Part shown: in pieces, positions 4,716 through 8,800 of the stretch
Position numbering within the stretch: the stretch's first letter is position 1
Layout: each line of letters opens with the position of its first letter
Assembly (NCBI GenBank): GCA_900550525.1
Contig: URSN01000076.1
Span: 1 to 8,800 of the forward strand
Direction of reading: 5' to 3'
Source: an uncultured Eubacteriales bacterium
GTDB taxonomy: Bacteria; Bacillota; Clostridia; Christensenellales; CAG-138
DNA: 8,800 bases
Translations under genes and position numbers: made by a program
The notes under the pieces: model-generated
Databases searched by the model: none
What the model saw: only the letters and a program-made list of their open reading frames with translations
What the model was told of the DNA's origin: nothing

Positions 4716-7700
4716 ATGTACATCGCGGATCTGCACATCCACTCCGCCTATTCGCGCGCGACCAGCCGCGCCTGCGATGCGCCCAACCTCGACCTGTGGG
4801 CGCGGCGCAAGGGCATCGGCCTCGTCGGCACGGGCGATTTTACGCACCCGGCCTGGCGGCAGGCGCTGCGCGAGGCGCTCGAGCCGGCGGAGGACGGGTT
4901 CTATACGCTCCGGCCCGCGCTGCGCCTGCCGGCGGATACCGCCGGCGCGGACGAGCCGCCGCGCTTTGTGGTGACGGGCGAGATCAGCTCCATCTATAAA
5001 AAGGACGGCCGCACGCGCAAGGTGCACAGCCTGATCCTGCTGCCCGGCCTGGACGCGGCGGATGCGCTGGCCGAACGCCTTGCGCGCATCGGCAACATCC
5101 GCTCCGACGGGCGCCCCATCCTCGGCCTCGACTGCCGCGACCTGCTGGAGATCACGCTGGACGCCTGCCCGGAGGCCGTGTTCATCCCCGCGCACATCTG
5201 GACGCCGCATTTCTCGCTCTTTGGCGCTTTCTCCGGCTTTGATACGATCGAGGCGTGCTTTGGCGACCTCGCCGGGCACGTCCATGCGCTCGAGACGGGC
5301 CTCTCCTCCGACCCGCCGATGAACTGGCGCGTCCCGGCGCTGGACCGCTTCACGCTCGTGTCCAATTCCGACGCACATTCGCCCGCGCGCCTCGGCCGCG
5401 AGGCGAACCTGCTGGACGTGCCGCCGGGCTATGCGGCGCTCAGGGCCGCGCTGGAGACGGGCGAGGGCTTTGCCGGCACGATCGAGTTCTTCCCGGAGGA
5501 GGGCAAGTACCATCTGGACGGCCACCGCGCCTGCGGCGTGCGCCTCACGCCGCAGGAGACGGCGCGCCTTGGCGGCCGCTGCCCCGTGTGCGGCGGGCGG
5601 CTGACCATCGGCGTGGAGCACCGCGTGGAGGAGCTGGCCGGCCGGCCCGCCGGCGAGCGGCCCGCCGGCGCCAAGCCGGTTGAGCGCCTCGTACCGCTGC
5701 CGGAGGTGATCGCCGCGGCCACGGGTTCGTCCGCCGCGTCAAAGGGCGTGCAGCAGCAATATGCGCGCCTGCTGCGCGCGCTGGGCAGCGAGTTTTTCAT
5801 CCTGCGCGACGCTTTGCCGGAGGACATTGCGCGCGCGGCAGGGCCGTGCGTAGCCGAGGCCGTGCGCCGCGTGCGGGACGGGCGCGTGCAGCGCGAGGCC
5901 GGGTACGACGGCGTGTACGGCGTCATCCGCCTGTGCGACGAAAAAGAGCGCGCAGCACTTTTGGGGCAGGCCGCGCTGTTTGCCGTACCCGCCGCAGAGC
6001 GGGAGGCGCCCGGCGAGGGCGCGCCGCGTCCGCAGGCGGACGGATTGACGGAACCGGCCCGGGCGCAGGCCGCGCAGGCCGCGCCGGAACCCTCCGCCGG
6101 GGCGGCCGCCGCCCGGCCGGCGTTTGCGCCCAACGAGGAGCAGGCGCGCGCCATAAACACCGCGGCGCGGCGGACGGCGGTGATCGCCGGGCCCGGCACG
6201 GGCAAGACCGGAACGCTTGTGGCGCGCATCGCGCATCTGGTGGAGGCGTGCGGCGCGGATCCGGCGGCGATCACGGCGGTGACGTTCACCAACCTTGCCG
6301 CGGCGCAGCTGCGCGAACGCCTTGCCGCGCGCCTTGGCGCGGCGGCGGCGCGCATGACCATCGGCACGTTCCACGCGATCTGCCTGCGCCTGCTCGAGCG
6401 GCGGCCGCTGCTCGAGCAGGAGGAGGCGGCGGCGCTGCTGGTCAGCTGCCTGTCCGCAGCCGGAGGCGAGCGCGACGTGCGGCGCGCTGCGGAGGCCGTC
6501 TCGCGCGTGCGCGGCGGCGGCGCGGGCACGGAGGCGGAGCGGGCGCTCGCCGCCGCGTATGAAGCGGCGCTCGCTGCGCGCGGCGCGCGCGATCTGGACG
6601 GGCTGCTGCTCGACGCGCTGGCCCTGCCCGGCCCGCCGCCGCCATGCTTTACCCATCTGCTGGTGGACGAATTTCAGGACGTGAACGCCGTGCAGCGCCG
6701 CCTGGTGCGCAAATGGAGCGCGGGCAGCGAAAGCCTGTTCGTCATCGGCGATCCCGACCAGTCGATCTACGGCTTTCGCGGCGCGAGCGCGCGCTGCTTT
6801 GCGGAGCTGGCGGAGGACGCGCCGCTCGACACGCTCCCGCTCATGCAGAACTACCGCTCCACGCCGGAGATCCTCGGCGCGGCGCTGGCCGTCATCAAAA
6901 ACAATCCGGGCGGCGCGCGCAGCCTGCGCGCCGCGCGGGCGGATGGCGCACCGGTGCGCCTTGTGCACACGGACGGGCCGCTGAGCGAGGGCATCTGGAT
7001 CGCAAAGGAGATTGCGCGCCTTGCGGGCGGCACGCAGATGCACACGGCCGTGGCCACGCCCGCGGCGCGCCCGTTCTCGGACATGGCCGTGCTGTGCCGC
7101 ACGCGGCGGCAGCTTGCGCGCATCGAGGAATGTCTGCGGCACGACGGCATCCCCTGCGTCGTCTCCGGCCGGGACGACGCGCTTGCCGACGGCGCGGTGC
7201 GCGGCGCGCTGGCGCTGTTCCGCTTCCTGCTCGCGCCGCAGGACGCCGCGGCGCTTGCCGCCTGTCTGACGGAAACCTGTGCCGTGCCGGCGCAAAAGGC
7301 GGCCGCGCTGCAGGCGGACGTTCAGGCGCGCCTTGCCGCGGGGGAGGCGCCGCCGGCCGCCCTGCTCGCCTCCGGCTGCCCGCCGGCGCTCGCGTCCGAC
7401 GCGGAGCAGTTCTGCGCGCTGCTGCCCCACGAAGCGCCGCGCCGCCTGCTGGAGCGCTACGCCGCCCTGCCCGGCCGCGTAACGCAGGCGCACCGCGAGG
7501 CGTTTGCCCGCGTGCTGGACATGGCCGTGTTCCACCGCCGCATGGAGGATTTCCTGCGCGCGCTCGCGCTGGGCGAGGAGGCGGACCTGCGCCGCGCCGC
7601 CGGCAAGGCGTACCGCTCCGGCGCGGTGCAGCTGATGACACTGCACGCCAGCAAGGGGCTGGAATTCCCGGTGGTGTTCCTCGCCGGATTGCAGCAGGGC

Positions 7701-7907
7701 GCTCTCCCCTCCGCGCAGGACGGCGGCGCGGACGCTTCAGAGGAGGAGCGGCGGCTGTTCATCGAGGGCATGACGCGCGCGCAGGACGAGCTGATCCTGA
7801 CCGCGCCGGAACCGCCCTCCCCCTTCCTCGACGAGCTGCCCGCCGCCGTCGCGCGCGAGCGGGCGCGCGTCCGCCTGCCCGACAGCCGCCAGCTGCGCCT
7901 GTTTTAG
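4716..7907 (+). CDS. Endonuclease Q-like PHP nuclease fused to UvrD/Rep-type DNA helicase
   Basis: A 1063-residue cytosolic fusion. Residues 1-230: PHP metallo-nuclease with H7/H9 (DLHIHS), D41/H44 (GDFTH), E89, H104, H160/H165 (AHIWTPH) and D219/H221 (SNSDAH). Residues 264-306: zinc finger, H270-x2-C273 and C289-x2-C292, then LTIGVEHRVEEL. Residues about 320-440: helical region (LPEVIAA, GSEFFILRD). This order matches endonuclease Q, which nicks 5' of uracil, hypoxanthine, xanthine and abasic sites. An Ala/Pro linker (about 441-468) leads to an SF1A helicase: Q476, Walker A GPGTGKT (492-498), TFTN, GTFH, Walker B DEFQD (651-655), GDPDQSIYGFRG (678-689), QNYRS, TLHASKGLEF (975-984) and MTRAQ (1019-1023). 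The helicase is compact (about 590 residues against about 720 for UvrD). GGGAGG (4704-4709) is 6 bases before the ATG. Likely role: nick and unwind damaged DNA; the coupling is inferred. Confidence 0.92.
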   Translation: MYIADLHIHSAYSRATSRACDAPNLDLWARRKGIGLVGTGDFTHPAWRQALREALEPAEDGFYTLRPALRLPADTAGADEPPRFVVTGEISSIYKKDGRTRKVHSLILLPGLDAADALAERLARIGNIRSDGRPILGLDCRDLLEITLDACPEAVFIPAHIWTPHFSLFGAFSGFDTIEACFGDLAGHVHALETGLSSDPPMNWRVPALDRFTLVSNSDAHSPARLGREANLLDVPPGYAALRAALETGEGFAGTIEFFPEEGKYHLDGHRACGVRLTPQETARLGGRCPVCGGRLTIGVEHRVEELAGRPAGERPAGAKPVERLVPLPEVIAAATGSSAASKGVQQQYARLLRALGSEFFILRDALPEDIARAAGPCVAEAVRRVRDGRVQREAGYDGVYGVIRLCDEKERAALLGQAALFAVPAAEREAPGEGAPRPQADGLTEPARAQAAQAAPEPSAGAAAARPAFAPNEEQARAINTAARRTAVIAGPGTGKTGTLVARIAHLVEACGADPAAITAVTFTNLAAAQLRERLAARLGAAAARMTIGTFHAICLRLLERRPLLEQEEAAALLVSCLSAAGGERDVRRAAEAVSRVRGGGAGTEAERALAAAYEAALAARGARDLDGLLLDALALPGPPPPCFTHLLVDEFQDVNAVQRRLVRKWSAGSESLFVIGDPDQSIYGFRGASARCFAELAEDAPLDTLPLMQNYRSTPEILGAALAVIKNNPGGARSLRAARADGAPVRLVHTDGPLSEGIWIAKEIARLAGGTQMHTAVATPAARPFSDMAVLCRTRRQLARIEECLRHDGIPCVVSGRDDALADGAVRGALALFRFLLAPQDAAALAACLTETCAVPAQKAAALQADVQARLAAGEAPPAALLASGCPPALASDAEQFCALLPHEAPRRLLERYAALPGRVTQAHREAFARVLDMAVFHRRMEDFLRALALGEEADLRRAAGKAYRSGAVQLMTLHASKGLEFPVVFLAGLQQGALPSAQDGGADASEEERRLFIEGMTRAQDELILTAPEPPSPFLDELPAAVARERARVRLPDSRQLRLF
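5643..5672 (+). repeat. In-frame 15-bp tandem repeat in the EndoQ part
   Basis: Two adjacent copies of CGGCCCGCCGGCG plus two variable bases encode RPAGE-RPAGA (residues 310-319), directly after the zinc finger. The repeat keeps the frame and may slightly lengthen a surface loop; replication slippage would explain it. Confidence 0.7.
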
Positions 7908-7919
7908 CGGCCCGCCCTC

Positions 7920-7993
7920 GCGCGGCGCTGCCCGTTCCGCGGGTCTCCCAAGCGCGCGGCACTATGCTGGCCCCGTCCTTGCGCGGCGCTGCC
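7920..7993. repeat. Short direct repeat in the convergent intergenic region
   Basis: GCGCGGCGCTGCC occurs exactly at 7920-7932 and 7981-7993, 61 bases apart. The bases to the left of each copy (GGCCCGCC-CTC and GGCCCCGTCCTT) are also similar with a few changes. It may be a decayed duplication of the intergenic sequence, or chance in such GC-rich DNA. Confidence 0.4.
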
Positions 7994-8001
7994 GGAAGCG
8001 C

Positions 8002-8032
8002 AAAAAACGGGGCGGCGCATCGCGCCGTCCCG
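8002..8032 (-). terminator. Intrinsic terminator of the phosphatase gene
   Basis: Reading leftward, an 11-bp GC stem with one mismatch (8022-8032 with 8008-8018) and loop 8019-8021 is followed by T6 (8007 down to 8002). It begins 34 bases after the phosphatase stop. No T-tract exists for rightward transcription, and I see no separate terminator for the convergent nuclease-helicase gene. Confidence 0.8.
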
Positions 8033-8066
8033 TACCGCGGGCCGGGCAGGCCGCCCCGCGCGCCGT

Positions 8067-8534
8067 TCAGTCACACTGCCGCGCCGTCAGGCGGGCGAGC
8101 AGCCCCCGGCAGCCCGCCTCCACATCGCGCCACGCCGCGTCAAAATCGCCGGTATACCACGGGTCGGCGACCTCGCCGCCGGGGCGGCCGGCAAACTCCA
8201 GCAGCAGGCGCAGCTTGCCGGCCGGATCGCCGCCGCAGATGCGCCGCATGTTGCGCAGGTTGGCCCGGTCCATGCCGATGAGCAGGTCGAACTCATCATA
8301 ATCGCCGCGCCGGAGCTGCCGGGCCCGCTTGCCGGCGCAGCCGATGCCGTGCTCGGCCAGCTTCCGCCGCGCGGGCGGATACACCGCATTGCCGAGCTCC
8401 TCGGCGCTCGTTGCGGCGGATTCGATATGAAACGCCCGCTCCAGCCCGGCCTTTTGCACGAGATCCTTCATCACAAACTCGGCCATGGGGCTGCGGCAGA
8501 TATTGCCGTGGCAGACGAACAGCAGCCGCATCAT
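8067..8534 (-). CDS. Low-molecular-weight protein tyrosine phosphatase
   Basis: A 155-residue cytosolic phosphatase (LMW-PTP, PF01451) of normal length. The phosphate-binding loop C8-x5-R14-S15 (CHGNICRS) near the N-terminus holds the nucleophile C8 and R14. The general acid is D124 in ADPWYTGDF, the DP-W/Y pattern of true LMW-PTPs, not arsenate reductases. A second cysteine, C13, next to R14 could form the protective disulphide with C8 known in the family. Two adjacent ATG codons (8532-8534 and 8529-8531) both fit the AGGAGG at 8541-8546 (6 or 9 bases); the first is chosen because homologues have two to three residues before the LLFVC strand. It is convergent with the nuclease-helicase gene. 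In other Bacillota such enzymes dephosphorylate protein tyrosine or arginine; the target here is unknown, and no capsule or kinase gene is visible. Confidence 0.95.
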   Translation of the reverse strand: MMRLLFVCHGNICRSPMAEFVMKDLVQKAGLERAFHIESAATSAEELGNAVYPPARRKLAEHGIGCAGKRARQLRRGDYDEFDLLIGMDRANLRNMRRICGGDPAGKLRLLLEFAGRPGGEVADPWYTGDFDAAWRDVEAGCRGLLARLTARQCD

Positions 8535-8606
8535 GTAAACCCTCCTCCCGGCTCCCCCGCCCGGGGCGCGTGCGCCGCACGGCGCATCCGCCTCCCGGAT
8601 GGGTCC

Positions 8607-8615
8607 ATCATACCA
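8607..8615 (-). promoter_or_regulatory. Extended -10 promoter element before the phosphatase gene
   Basis: Reading leftward, TGGTATGAT (8615 to 8607) is an extended -10 with a TATGAT core, about 75 bases before the phosphatase start. No well-spaced -35 is seen; TTGTCC at 8633-8638 is 20 bases away. The hexamer contains the TGA stop of the upstream membrane protein gene. The leader that follows is GC-rich and contains the small hairpin GCGCCG-TG-CGGCGC. Confidence 0.4.
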
Positions 8616-8800
8616 TACTTTTCCCGGTTTGGGGACAAGCGCCGCGCCGCCTTTTTTTCAGGCAGCGGCGGCTTATGACGGCGACCGCCGCAAAGGCCGG
8701 GACAAAGAGGACGCCGTGCCATACCCCGTTCGGGTAGGGCGCAAGCCATCCCCGATGAAAGACCAGCAGGGAAAGACAGCCGGTCAGCAGCGAGATGGGC
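8608..8800 (-). CDS. C-terminal end of an unidentified membrane protein (runs off the right edge)
   Basis: A leftward frame is open from the right edge of the window to the TGA at 8608-8610, giving 63 residues without a start codon. It has a hydrophobic stretch (ISLLTGCLSLLVF), a short polar turn (HRGWLAPYPNGVWHG), a second hydrophobic stretch (VLFVPAFAAVAVI), then a strongly basic tail (SRRCLKKRRR) ending in KSMV. This is the layout of the last two transmembrane helices of a multi-pass protein with a cytoplasmic basic end. No family can be named from this fragment. It lies 73 bases upstream of the phosphatase gene on the same strand, so the two could be co-transcribed despite the phosphatase's own possible promoter. 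The alternative, that this is spurious coding, is less likely given the helix-turn-helix-basic tail pattern and consistent third-position G/C. Confidence 0.62.
   Translation of the reverse strand, partial: PISLLTGCLSLLVFHRGWLAPYPNGVWHGVLFVPAFAAVAVISRRCLKKRRRGACPQTGKSMV

Noticed and set aside
4502..4738. N-terminal extension of the hemolysin III frame
   Set aside because: The frame stays open upstream only because the DNA is GC-rich. The extension has no similarity to the family, and homologues begin close to the ATG at 4499-4501.
3302..4999. Plus-strand open frame of about 565 residues through the middle leftward genes
   Set aside because: It runs antisense to three recognisable genes, is Arg/Pro/Ala-rich and has no motif.
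5739..7646. Minus-strand open frame of about 635 residues and other long frames across the nuclease-helicase gene
   Set aside because: They are Arg/Ala-rich shadows in very GC-rich DNA. The plus-strand frame carries the complete set of PHP and helicase motifs.
1..8800. CRISPR array, tRNA, rRNA or insertion sequence
   Set aside because: There are no regularly spaced repeats, no cloverleaf-like segments and no transposase motifs. The only repeats are the short ones listed.

Overview
The window looks like chromosomal DNA from a GC-rich member of the Bacillota, probably an anaerobic gut-type clostridium. The evidence is AGGAGG-type ribosome binding sites before almost every gene, sigma-A-like promoters with TATGAT/TATAAT-type -10 boxes, and proteins whose closest recalled relatives are clostridial. 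This placement is inference; there is no rRNA or other phylogenetic marker. I see no tRNA, CRISPR array, insertion sequence or phage gene.

Left part (1-2651): a catabolism-like module. A truncated M20-family hydrolase resembling YgeY (selenium-metabolism-linked hydrolase) runs leftward off the window. Across an AT-rich, 200-base divergent promoter region runs a rightward operon: a YheO/DauR-like PAS-HTH regulator, which appears to start at a rare ATA codon, overlaps by 8 bases a 493-residue fold-type II PLP enzyme of unknown reaction. A strong intrinsic terminator closes the operon. The regulator probably controls both directions in response to an amino-acid-like ligand; the ligand and substrate cannot be read from the sequence.

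Middle part (2688-4501): three leftward genes. A 7-TM hemolysin III/PAQR-family membrane protein is followed, from its own promoter, by a small double zinc-ribbon protein with an acidic tail and a 231-residue calcineurin-like metallophosphoesterase 21 bases downstream, which form a two-gene operon.

Right part (4716-8800): a 1063-residue rightward gene fuses an endonuclease Q-like PHP nuclease with zinc finger (about residues 1-440) to a compact UvrD/Rep-type superfamily 1 helicase (about residues 470-1063), suggesting a single-chain repair machine for deaminated or abasic DNA. Convergent to it is a low-molecular-weight protein tyrosine phosphatase with its own terminator. At the right edge is the C-terminal end of an unidentified membrane protein that lacks its start within the window.

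No stretch over 300 bases is without a gene. The longest gaps are 276-475 (divergent promoters) and 4502-4715 (divergent start region of the hemolysin III and nuclease-helicase genes). The most notable items are the EndoQ-helicase fusion, the ATA start of the regulator, the apparent loss of a metal-binding histidine in the YgeY-like protein, and the uncharacterised PLP enzyme module.
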